6,096 nucleotides of DNA from positions 1 through 6,096 of the forward strand of contig CAKQRB010000010.1 of the NCBI GenBank assembly GCA_934271195.1, in the 5' to 3' direction. Both the position numbers and the translations under genes were made by a program. Positions within the stretch are counted from its first letter, which is position 1, and the number at the start of each line of letters is the position of its first letter. The notes below the pieces were generated by a model. The model did no database searches. It was not told where the DNA came from and saw only the letters and a program-made list of their open reading frames with translations. The DNA is from an uncultured Alphaproteobacteria bacterium. Lineage in GTDB: Bacteria > Pseudomonadota > Alphaproteobacteria > RF32 > CAG-239. Shown piece after piece: positions 1-4,626 of the stretch.

Positions 1-52
1 CGTTACTATGGCGGGAAGTAGGACAAAGTTTCTGCTTTGAACAGAGAAAATG

Positions 53-82
53 AAAAAAGCGGGAGATTAATCCCGCTTTTTT
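53..82. terminator. Bidirectional intrinsic terminator
   Basis: A perfect 12-bp inverted repeat (53-64 with 71-82) with a 6-nt loop. Each arm has a GC core (GCGGGA/TCCCGC) and six A or six T at its outer end, so either strand reads as a GC hairpin followed by a U-tract. On the minus strand it begins 1 nt after the stop codon of the HTH gene and clearly ends that transcript. Its symmetry suggests it also ends a plus-strand transcript entering from left of the window. No gene for that transcript can be identified in the first 50 bases. Confidence 0.9.
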
Positions 83-83
83 C

Positions 84-344
84 TTACTGCCAAGGATAAT
101 CTTTGGCGTCGACAAGTTTTATTTCAAACACCTTATCCAGAAAGGAAAACAGATACACATATTCTTCCATTCTCACATGGCTGGTATTTCTTCTTAATTT
201 TTCTATCCGCCCTTCCATAAAATCTATATGATCCGCTAGTTCCGTACTTGTTAAGCCCTGTTCCGTCATTATCCGGTTTAATTCTTTATTGCAATAACTC
301 CGGAAGGTTTTATACCAGTCTTTTCTATATTTTCTTGATAACAT
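84..344 (-). CDS. Small Cro/XRE-like helix-turn-helix protein
   Basis: An 86-residue protein, probably a DNA-binding regulator. Residues 1-20 are basic (RKYRKDWYKTFR). Residues about 21-53 read as a lambda-repressor-type HTH: helix ELNRIMTEQG, turn LTS, helix TELADHI, then a basic recognition-like helix EGRIEKLRRN. The rest (HVRMEEYVYLFSFLDKVFEI) fits the closing helices. It ends in DYPWQ. The start at 344 was chosen because AAGGAG lies 7 nt upstream. The frame stays open to 512, but that extension (Cys/Arg/Phe-rich, over a structured leader) lacks a comparable ribosome binding site and looks non-coding. The gene stands alone, ends at a strong terminator and has an unusually structured upstream region, which could mean autoregulation or attenuation (inference). 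Its target and ligand are unknown. The length suits a minimal Cro-like or antitoxin-like regulator, but no toxin partner is present here. Confidence 0.75.
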   Translation of the reverse strand: MLSRKYRKDWYKTFRSYCNKELNRIMTEQGLTSTELADHIDFMEGRIEKLRRNTSHVRMEEYVYLFSFLDKVFEIKLVDAKDYPWQ

Positions 345-526
345 TTTTTTGCTCCTTAGTTTTATTAAAACAAAACCACCGTAAAAACTAAGGTGGCGGA
401 GCTCAAAAACTGTGAAAACGCAGTCGTCCGTATTCGCTGCACAAATGCGCTTAAATCGGGACACTCCGCCAGAGCGGAATTTTGTTTTCAAGATGTTTTT
501 CAAACACCGCAATCCGTCTCCGGACT
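345..526 (-). promoter_or_regulatory. Candidate structured 5' leader of the HTH gene
   Basis: About 180 nt between a predicted promoter and the HTH start carries several secondary-structure signals on the minus strand. ACGCAGTC and GACTGCGT (plus 523-530 and 418-425) form a perfect 8-bp long-range inverted repeat. Between them is a 5-bp hairpin, TCCGC/GCGGA, with a 4-nt loop (465-478). Just before the gene a hairpin (376-396) is followed by TTTTGTTTT. The order promoter, closed stem, terminator-like hairpin, ribosome binding site resembles an attenuated leader, or a short ncRNA followed by the gene. It matches no riboswitch class I know. The predicted transcription start falls inside the outer 8-bp arm, which weakens the model. 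Confidence 0.35.
367..396 (-). terminator. Terminator-like hairpin upstream of the HTH gene
   Basis: On the minus strand CCACC (396-392) pairs with GGTGG (380-376) across an 11-nt loop, with a G-U pair extending the stem, and TTTTGTTTT follows directly (375-367). The stem is short, so it would be a modest terminator. Its position 23 nt upstream of the HTH start codon suggests either attenuation or the end of a separate short transcript. Confidence 0.4.
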
Positions 527-532
527 GCGTGA

Positions 533-563
533 ATTATATTAAATGAAATTGGAAGTTTTGCAA
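533..563 (-). promoter_or_regulatory. Candidate sigma-70 promoter toward the HTH gene
   Basis: A perfect TATAAT box sits at 538-533 on the minus strand. The best upstream element is TTGCAA at 563-558, a 4/6 match to TTGACA with a long 19-nt spacer. Transcription would start near 526 and run leftward through the structured leader into the HTH gene. The -10 box is convincing and the -35 box is not. Confidence 0.4.
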
Positions 564-620
564 GCGGATTTTTGAAAGCAATGATTAAACACTTCCTCCC
601 ACCTGACATGTTTGAGATAA

Positions 621-634
621 AAGACCTAGGTCTT
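621..634. repeat. 14-bp perfect palindrome
   Basis: AAGACCTAGGTCTT is its own reverse complement over all 14 bases. Gapless palindromes of this length are typical of binding sites for dimeric regulators, because with no loop they make poor RNA hairpins. No promoter or gene start lies close to it, so its role is unknown. Confidence 0.5.
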
Positions 635-640
635 GGAGCA

Positions 641-770
641 AAAACCGAAAGTAAAGCACAATGGTAGAGAGCGTAGCGAGGTTAATTTTGCTCTGAAACC
701 TTAGCAAATGAGCGTAGGGCTAGCTTTTTTGTGCTACTTTTGTAGCATGACAAAAGTAGCGAAAAGAAAA
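641..770. repeat. Candidate extragenic repeat (REP/MITE-like) region
   Basis: A compact non-coding segment built from short repeats. An 11-bp perfect inverted repeat (GCTACTTTTGT 733-743 with ACAAAAGTAGC 750-760) has a 6-nt loop. The left arm with its preceding GT is also nearly complementary to AAAGTAAAGCACAA at 648-661, with a 2-nt bulge. GAGCGTAG occurs twice in direct orientation (669-676 and 710-717). AGGTT/AACCT form a further small stem around 679-701. Dense dyad symmetry without coding capacity is typical of dispersed extragenic repeats. Copy number elsewhere in the genome cannot be seen from this window. Confidence 0.4.
733..760. repeat. 11-bp inverted repeat hairpin
   Basis: Perfect 11-bp stem, 6-nt loop AGCATG, with T-rich sequence on the left and GAAAAGAAAA on the right. 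In the minus-strand direction the hairpin is followed by ACAAAAAAGC, which is not a U-tract, so it is not a standard terminator in that orientation. In the plus direction purines follow, so it is not one there either. Confidence 0.6.
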
Positions 771-840
771 TCCCAACTCTATGAAAAAACCAAACCCAGA
801 AAATAAGAAAAAAAACTACAGCAAAAGGGACAAGGGGGTG

Positions 841-1060
841 AGAAAAGAGAAAGTGATGGCAGGAAAAAAAGCGGGGAGAGAAAAGGAAAAGAAGGTGGGA
901 GAGGAGATAAGAAAAAGGAAAAAGAGCGAATGGCAGAGAGTGTGAGGGTCGAGAAAAAACGGAACAGGAAAAGAAAGCAGCGGAGAATGTGAAAGGAGAG
1001 GGAAGGAGAGGGAAGGAGAGGGAAAAATAAAAGAAAAGAGAAAGAAGAAGAAATAATAAC
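841..1060. other. Polypurine/polypyrimidine tract behind rpoH
   Basis: By hand count about 23 of 220 plus-strand bases are pyrimidines, so the tract is about 90% purine. On the minus strand, the direction of rpoH transcription, it has about 80 C and only about 10 G, interspersed with T. This is the C-rich, G-poor, unstructured composition known for Rho utilisation sites, and it lies directly downstream of the rpoH hairpin terminator. A Rho-dependent backup terminator is an inference. The tract could also simply be unconstrained spacer that drifted in composition. Confidence 0.45.
995..1024. repeat. Three tandem copies of a 10-mer
   Basis: GGAGAGGGAA occurs three times in perfect tandem (995-1004, 1005-1014, 1015-1024) inside the polypurine tract. 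The period extends only 2 nt to the left and not to the right. It is likely to be a length-variable microsatellite-like site. Confidence 0.9.
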
Positions 1061-1083
1061 GGACTGCTGCCGTGTCCGGATAC

Positions 1084-1147
1084 AAAAATTCCCGCCTTGT
1101 TTTGAACTCTCTCCCGAAAGTTGGACAGTTCATTTTTAAGGCGGGAA
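1084..1147 (-). terminator. Intrinsic terminator of the rluD-rpoH unit
   Basis: A perfect 10-bp inverted repeat (TTCCCGCCTT 1089-1098 with AAGGCGGGAA 1138-1147) encloses a second 5-bp stem (1104-1108 with 1127-1131). Read on the minus strand, the stem is followed by TTTTT (1088-1084). It lies 23 nt past the rpoH stop codon. The large loop (about 39 nt between the outer arms) is unusual, but the inner stem compacts it. No T-tract follows on the plus strand, so it acts in one direction. Confidence 0.7.
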
Positions 1148-1170
1148 AATCTGTTCTTATAAAAGCTCCA

Positions 1171-2043
1171 CTACATTTTGCTCAGAATTTCTTTTCTGAT
1201 CTTCTTAATCGAATTCAGCTCAATCTGCCGCACGCGCTCTTTGGAAATAGCATAAGTCTTGCTCAAATCATCGAGCGTAATTGCCTTATCGCACATCCGT
1301 CTTTTGAAAAGAATATCTTTCTCCCGCGGGTTCAGACAAATCAGTGCCTGATTAAAAAGCTTGCGGCGATACCGCATTGTCTCCGAACGTGCATAAACTT
1401 CTTCCTGATTGGGCTTGCCATCAGTAATAAAATCCATCCACTCTGTACCGCTTTCGGCCGAAGAATCAATAACCGCATTCAATGAACCGTCATGCGCTTT
1501 CAGCCGCATATTCATATCCGTTACATCTTGCACGCTCACATCCAAAGACGCGGCAATTCCGCCCAAAACTTCGGAAGAAAGTTCACGGTCATCCATCACA
1601 TTAAGTCTGTTTTTGATTTTACGAAGATTAAAAAACAATTTTTTCTGCGCCGCAGTTGTTCCGATTTTTACCAAAGACCACGAATTAAGAATATATTTTT
1701 GCACAGAAGCCTTAATCCACCACAACGCATAAGTAGAAAAACGAAAACCTTTTTCAGGTTCAAACTTGTCAACCGCATATAAAAGGCCGATGTTTCCTTC
1801 AGAAATCATCTCAGCGGCCGGCAACCCGTAACCGCGGTATTTTGAAACTACTTTTACAACCAGCCGCAAATGCGATGTAATAAGTTTATAGGCAGTTTGA
1901 ATATTTTTAGTCCTTTGGTACTCGATTGCCAGATTATACTCATCTTCCTGAGAAAGAATAGGATATCTTCTGATACTTTGCAAATAACGAGCCAAATTTA
2001 GTTCCGGAGAGAAGTCGATTCCGTTTAGATTCAATTGATCCAT
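1171..2043 (-). CDS. rpoH: RNA polymerase heat-shock sigma factor RpoH (sigma-32)
   Basis: A 290-residue sigma factor that directs RNA polymerase to chaperone and protease promoters during heat and protein-folding stress. It lacks region 1.1, as expected for RpoH. Region 1.2 is about residues 17-45 (ARYLQSIRRYPILSQEDEY). Region 2 is about 50-127, with the core-binding and -10 recognition segment GNIGLLYAVDKFEPEKGFRFSTYALWWIK. The diagnostic RpoH box QKKLFFNLRK lies at 133-142 and differs from the E. coli box only in R to K at its second position. Region 4.2 holds the -35-binding HTH TLDDLSKTYAISKERVRQIE (256-275). Length is normal (E. coli 284). The start at 2043 is set by AAGGAG 7 nt upstream. 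The frame is open 29 codons further, but that extension is outside the family pattern and has no ribosome binding site. It follows rluD by 103 bp, which leaves room for its own promoter, and ends at a hairpin terminator. Confidence 0.96.
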   Translation of the reverse strand: MDQLNLNGIDFSPELNLARYLQSIRRYPILSQEDEYNLAIEYQRTKNIQTAYKLITSHLRLVVKVVSKYRGYGLPAAEMISEGNIGLLYAVDKFEPEKGFRFSTYALWWIKASVQKYILNSWSLVKIGTTAAQKKLFFNLRKIKNRLNVMDDRELSSEVLGGIAASLDVSVQDVTDMNMRLKAHDGSLNAVIDSSAESGTEWMDFITDGKPNQEEVYARSETMRYRRKLFNQALICLNPREKDILFKRRMCDKAITLDDLSKTYAISKERVRQIELNSIKKIRKEILSKM

Positions 2044-2103
2044 TGTCGATCTCCTTAACATTTTGACCGTAATCGAGTTTAACAGCATAAAAGTTTTCCA
2101 CAA

Positions 2104-2130
2104 CCTATACTTTAGTTCTATTGGCTGCAA
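2104..2130 (-). promoter_or_regulatory. Weak candidate promoter between rluD and rpoH
   Basis: In the 103-bp gap, TTGCAG (2130-2125) and TATAGG (2109-2104) on the minus strand are separated by 15 nt, a short spacing. An rpoH-specific promoter would be expected here biologically, but the match is poor and no clear sigma-32-type element (CTTGAA with CCCAT-like) is visible. Confidence 0.22.
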
Positions 2131-2146
2131 AAACCCAAAAATAGAT

Positions 2147-3118
2147 TCAGTGCTCCAAAACTTTAATCAACTCGGCAAAATCATCAGGAAATTCTGAAGA
2201 AAAACAAATCTTTTCGCCACTGCGCGGATGAACAAAGCCAAGTGTCGTCGCATGCAGGGCCTGTCGCGGAAAAGCATTGACATAGGCCTTCTGTTCGGCC
2301 GAAGAAAATTTCAGCGACGTCTTTTTAGACTTTTCATACAGTTTGTCGCCAATCAGATTACAGCCGATACTCGCCATATGCACCCTTATCTGGTGTGTCC
2401 GACCGGTTTCCAGATTGCATTGCACCAAAGCCGCCGAACCGCTAAAATTCTGAATGGTTTTATAATTGGTCGCCGCCGTTTTGCCGCCGGTCTGAACCAC
2501 CGCCATTTTTTTGCGATCATACGGATTGCGCCCGATATTAGCCTCGATTCGTCCCTGCAGCGGATTCGGCAGACCGTAAACCACGGCAAAATATGTCCGT
2601 TCGATAGAATGGACAAAAAATTGCTCACACAACCCTCTGTGCGCCAAATCATTTTTAGCCGCCACAATCAGCCCGCTGGTGTCTTTATCGATTCGGTGCA
2701 CAATCCCCGGACGTTTAACGCCGCCGATACCAGACAAACCATCGCGGCAGTGAAAAAGCAACGCGTTCACCAATGTGCCTGAATAAGCTCCGGGCGCCGG
2801 ATGAACGGTCATTCCGGCCGGCTTGTTGACCACAATCAGGTCACCGTCTTCATAAACAACATCTAAAGGAATGTCCTCCGCCTGCGGCACGGCTTCGTTC
2901 GGTTCGGGAATTTCCAGCTGATAAACATCTCCGGTACGAACCTTAAAAGAATTGTCGACGATCACTTCGTCGTCACAACTCAAACAGCCCGAAGCAATCA
3001 GGCGCTGAATTTGCGAGCGCGACACGCCGGCCACGTTTGCTGCCAGAAACTTATCCATGCGCAGCCCTTTTTCTGCTGCTTCCACGGGTTTGGTAAAAAA
3101 TATTTCTGAGTCGTTCAT
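2147..3118 (-). CDS. rluD: 23S rRNA pseudouridine synthase, RluD type
   Basis: A 323-residue RluA/RluC/RluD-family enzyme that isomerises uridines in 23S rRNA to pseudouridine. RluD modifies the helix 69 loop and supports ribosome assembly. An N-terminal S4 RNA-binding domain spans about residues 17-66 (GLRMDKFLAAN, VSRSQIQRLIASGCLSCD, VRTGDVYQLEIP). The catalytic domain follows with NKPAGMTVHP (98-107), the active-site motif HRIDKDTSG (141-149, catalytic Asp144) and LETGRTHQIRVH (236-247). Length matches the family. The first Met has only a weak ribosome binding site. Met21 has AAGGG 6 nt upstream, but starting there would clip the beginning of the S4 domain, so the longer form is preferred. 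RluD rather than RluC or RluA is chosen from the S4 domain plus adjacency to rpoH, the typical alphaproteobacterial arrangement. Transcription diverges from the small membrane-protein gene. Confidence 0.93.
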   Translation of the reverse strand: MNDSEIFFTKPVEAAEKGLRMDKFLAANVAGVSRSQIQRLIASGCLSCDDEVIVDNSFKVRTGDVYQLEIPEPNEAVPQAEDIPLDVVYEDGDLIVVNKPAGMTVHPAPGAYSGTLVNALLFHCRDGLSGIGGVKRPGIVHRIDKDTSGLIVAAKNDLAHRGLCEQFFVHSIERTYFAVVYGLPNPLQGRIEANIGRNPYDRKKMAVVQTGGKTAATNYKTIQNFSGSAALVQCNLETGRTHQIRVHMASIGCNLIGDKLYEKSKKTSLKFSSAEQKAYVNAFPRQALHATTLGFVHPRSGEKICFSSEFPDDFAELIKVLEH

Positions 3119-3126
3119 ATTCTTGT

Positions 3127-3154
3127 TTGATAAATTAAAATTTTGCTATAAAAT
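3127..3154 (+). promoter_or_regulatory. Sigma-70 promoter of the 3189 operon
   Basis: TTGATA (3127-3132, 5/6 match) and TAAAAT (3149-3154, 5/6 match) with a 16-nt spacer. Transcription would start near 3161, giving a leader of about 28 nt before the ATG at 3189. An overlapping alternative is TTGTTT at 3123 with TATAAA at 3147 and an 18-nt spacer. Confidence 0.55.
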
Positions 3155-3178
3155 ACATTTAATAATAGATTTTTGCAA
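3150..3178 (-). promoter_or_regulatory. Candidate divergent promoter of rluD
   Basis: On the minus strand TTGCAA (3178-3173, 4/6) and TATTTT (3155-3150, 4/6) are 17 nt apart. The -10 overlaps the -10 of the plus-strand promoter, so the two could compete for polymerase. The gap between the divergent genes is only 70 bp, so an rluD promoter must lie here or inside the neighbouring gene. Confidence 0.3.
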
Positions 3179-3188
3179 GAGGATAACC

Positions 3189-3473
3189 ATGGACAAATTA
3201 AAATTAGTCAAAACAATCGTCTTTCTTCTGACGTTTCTCCTCGTCTTCGGAACACTGCTGCTGATCGGCGGCATCGTCAAAAAAACCCGCACAACAGACA
3301 CCGCGCTTCCGCAACAACTCGGACTAGACCAGCCGTCCGGCAGCCGGATCGCTAAAATCCTGCCGCAAAACGGCTTGCTGTATCTGCTGGTCAAAGACGG
3401 CGGACTTTCTGACCGAATTATAATTCTGGATGCCTCCTCCGGCAAAATAACCTCAACCATCAGTGTAAATTAG
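3189..3473 (+). CDS. Small single-TM membrane protein, DUF6476-like
   Basis: A 94-residue protein with a short Lys-rich N-terminus (DKLKLVK), one hydrophobic segment (about residues 9-30, with a GGIV end) and a polar C-terminal domain of about 60 residues. The tail pattern (P..LGL..PSGSRIAKI, then GLLYLLVKDGG, then RIIILDASSGKI..TISV) recalls one blade of a beta-propeller. It resembles the DUF6476 proteins I associate with the rluD/rpoH neighbourhood of alphaproteobacteria. That resemblance is from memory and not searched. The start at 3189 has AAGAGG about 6 nt upstream. The frame is open back to 3057, but those codons antisense the rluD start and hold the promoter. Topology is unclear because both flanks of the TM are basic. 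It is the first gene of an operon, with its stop overlapping the ribosome binding site of the next gene. Confidence 0.8.
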   Translation: MDKLKLVKTIVFLLTFLLVFGTLLLIGGIVKKTRTTDTALPQQLGLDQPSGSRIAKILPQNGLLYLLVKDGGLSDRIIILDASSGKITSTISVN

Positions 3474-3481
3474 GTGACAAA

Positions 3482-4537
3482 ATGGCAAAAGCAAAAAAAG
3501 ACAGCGCCCCTATGAAACTGGCTTCGATTTTTGAAGAAGAAGAACAAAGCAACGTTGAACTCTCCGAAGCCGGAACAGATGACGATGAAGAATTCAACCG
3601 TCTGCTGAATGACTTTATCGCCTCGGAACTTAAAGACATTGATACCGAAATTGAAGAAAAAAAAGAAGAAATCGCCGCAGATGAAAAAATCCGCCTTGTT
3701 GTCCGCGAACACGAAGACAGAAATCGGCAGGATACCCCGCCGCAGCCCCTGAACCGTACTGCCGTACCGCAGTCTCGGAAACCGGAGGCTGTTAAGAAAC
3801 AAACTGCCGTTAAAGAACAACCCGTCTCTCATCCGAAAAAAAACAAAATCATTTTATGCGAAGAAGAAGACGCCCTGTTTTCGGCTTTTCAAAACTTCAA
3901 AAACGCCATAGAAACCATTGCCGGCCAGTTCAATCTGAAAACGCCGAAATTCACAATTACGGAAGAACTGCTCTACCCGCGTTACAAACCAAAAGTCAGC
4001 GGCGCTTTTACCAACGCCACGCTTGACGGCTGGGACATCATTATCAAAGCGCACGGCAGCCGCCTGCAAGACCTGCGGCCTGATGCAAGCGATGATGACA
4101 TCTTAAACTTTGCCGAACAGGAACAAGACGAAGTCTTGCAGCTTGCCCTCATCTCTTACGTCGAGGTTCTGATTGAGATTGAAGGCTGTGAAATCGCTTA
4201 TGAAAGCAGACGTGTCAAAGCCAAAAAAAGATGGCTGGAGAAAAAGATTATTGAAGAACATGAAGCCCGTCAGGCCAAAATCAAAAAATATATCACCCTG
4301 ATTGAAGAACAAAAATTTCCGATTAACTCAGAACAGCTGGTCGTCAACTACTTCAAAACAGCACGCAAAGATCCCAAAGGCGCACACGAAATTCTGGTCA
4401 ACAATCCGGCGACTTACGCCCCGATTGAGGTTAGCAAAATTCCGCCCCGCCTGTTCGGATTGATAAAAAGCAAACCGGAAGACGGCATAAAATTCAACCG
4501 GATTATCGGTAATTTCCTAAAAAAATTAAAGGCTTAA
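3482..4537 (+). CDS. Conserved-looking hypothetical protein, 351 aa
   Basis: Family not recognised. No signal peptide or membrane segment, so probably cytoplasmic. Residues 1-12 are Lys/Ala-rich. Residues 17-68 are strongly acidic (EEEEQ, DDDEEF, EIEEKKEE) and probably helical. Residues 80-122 form a Pro/Lys/Gln-rich disordered linker. Residues about 125-351 look like a folded, mostly helical domain with some strand (PKFTITEELLYPRYKP, DGWDIIIKAHG), a long charged helix at about 243-275 (RVKAKKRWLEKKIIEEHEARQAKIKKY), and a basic C-terminus (NRIIGNFLKKLKA). Cysteines at 126 and 236 are not in a metal motif. The start at 3482 uses AGGTGA, which overlaps the TAG stop of the upstream gene, with only 8 nt between the genes, so translation is probably coupled. 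The acidic arm plus basic domain could serve a protein or nucleic-acid contact, but I assign no function. Confidence 0.88.
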   Translation: MAKAKKDSAPMKLASIFEEEEQSNVELSEAGTDDDEEFNRLLNDFIASELKDIDTEIEEKKEEIAADEKIRLVVREHEDRNRQDTPPQPLNRTAVPQSRKPEAVKKQTAVKEQPVSHPKKNKIILCEEEDALFSAFQNFKNAIETIAGQFNLKTPKFTITEELLYPRYKPKVSGAFTNATLDGWDIIIKAHGSRLQDLRPDASDDDILNFAEQEQDEVLQLALISYVEVLIEIEGCEIAYESRRVKAKKRWLEKKIIEEHEARQAKIKKYITLIEEQKFPINSEQLVVNYFKTARKDPKGAHEILVNNPATYAPIEVSKIPPRLFGLIKSKPEDGIKFNRIIGNFLKKLKA

Positions 4538-4564
4538 GCTTTTTTCAGAATTTTTAGAAAAATG

Positions 4565-4596
4565 TAGACAAAATACAAAACTTATGCTAGTATAAT
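4565..4596 (+). promoter_or_regulatory. Candidate promoter of the 4627 gene
   Basis: A perfect TATAAT at 4591-4596 in the 89-bp spacer. The nearest good -35 element is TAGACA at 4565-4570 (5/6), but the 20-nt spacer is long, so activity may depend on an activator or on the AT-rich context. The start would fall near 4603, giving a leader of about 24 nt. Confidence 0.45.
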
Positions 4597-4626
4597 ATAA
4601 ATTAAGCTTTTTGACAGGAAAATAAG

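Larger units (their letters stand above)
540..1080. other. 540-bp non-coding spacer
   Basis: No credible gene is present on either strand. The left part (about 600-770) holds a perfect palindrome and a dense set of inverted and direct repeats. The right part (about 770-1060) is purine-rich on the plus strand. Its minus-strand open frame (816-1133) translates to Phe/Ser/Leu/Pro low complexity, which is an artefact of base composition. A 32-codon plus-strand frame at 708-806 runs through the repeat hairpin and has no ribosome binding site. No tRNA-like fold is apparent. Confidence 0.7.

Noticed and set aside
1..53. 3' end of a plus-strand gene entering from the left
   Set aside because: All three frames stop within 53 bases (at 21, 40 and 53), and none gives a recognisable tail. 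The bidirectional terminator makes such a gene likely, but the correct frame cannot be chosen.
345..512. N-terminal extension of the HTH protein to 142 residues
   Set aside because: The strong ribosome binding site is at the internal ATG (344). The extension covers hairpins and a terminator-like T-tract and is Cys/Arg/Phe-rich, unlike the HTH domain.
641..770. tRNA or other classical structured RNA gene
   Set aside because: No acceptor/T-arm signature such as GTTCRANTC and no CCA end. The pairing is hairpin-repeat-like rather than cloverleaf.
708..806. 32-codon plus-strand frame (MSVGLAFLCYFC...) through the repeat-like region
   Set aside because: No ribosome binding site, it crosses the 11-bp hairpin, and its composition is that of translated repeat sequence.
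830..905. G-quadruplex in the polypurine tract
   Set aside because: G-runs of three to five are few and separated by long A-rich loops, so a stable intramolecular quadruplex is unlikely.
816..1133. 105-codon open frame on the minus strand downstream of rpoH
   Set aside because: The translation is Phe/Ser/Leu/Pro low complexity produced by the pyrimidine-rich strand. It begins inside the rpoH terminator loop and has no ribosome binding site.
2228..2782. 184-codon plus-strand frame opposite rluD
   Set aside because: Lies fully antisense to a gene with all catalytic motifs intact, and shows no ribosome binding site or protein family pattern.
4528..4545. Intrinsic terminator after the 351-residue gene
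   Set aside because: The only stem is about 6 bp, A/T-rich with a G-T pair and a 4-nt loop overlapping the stop codon. It is too weak to call, though it is followed by T.
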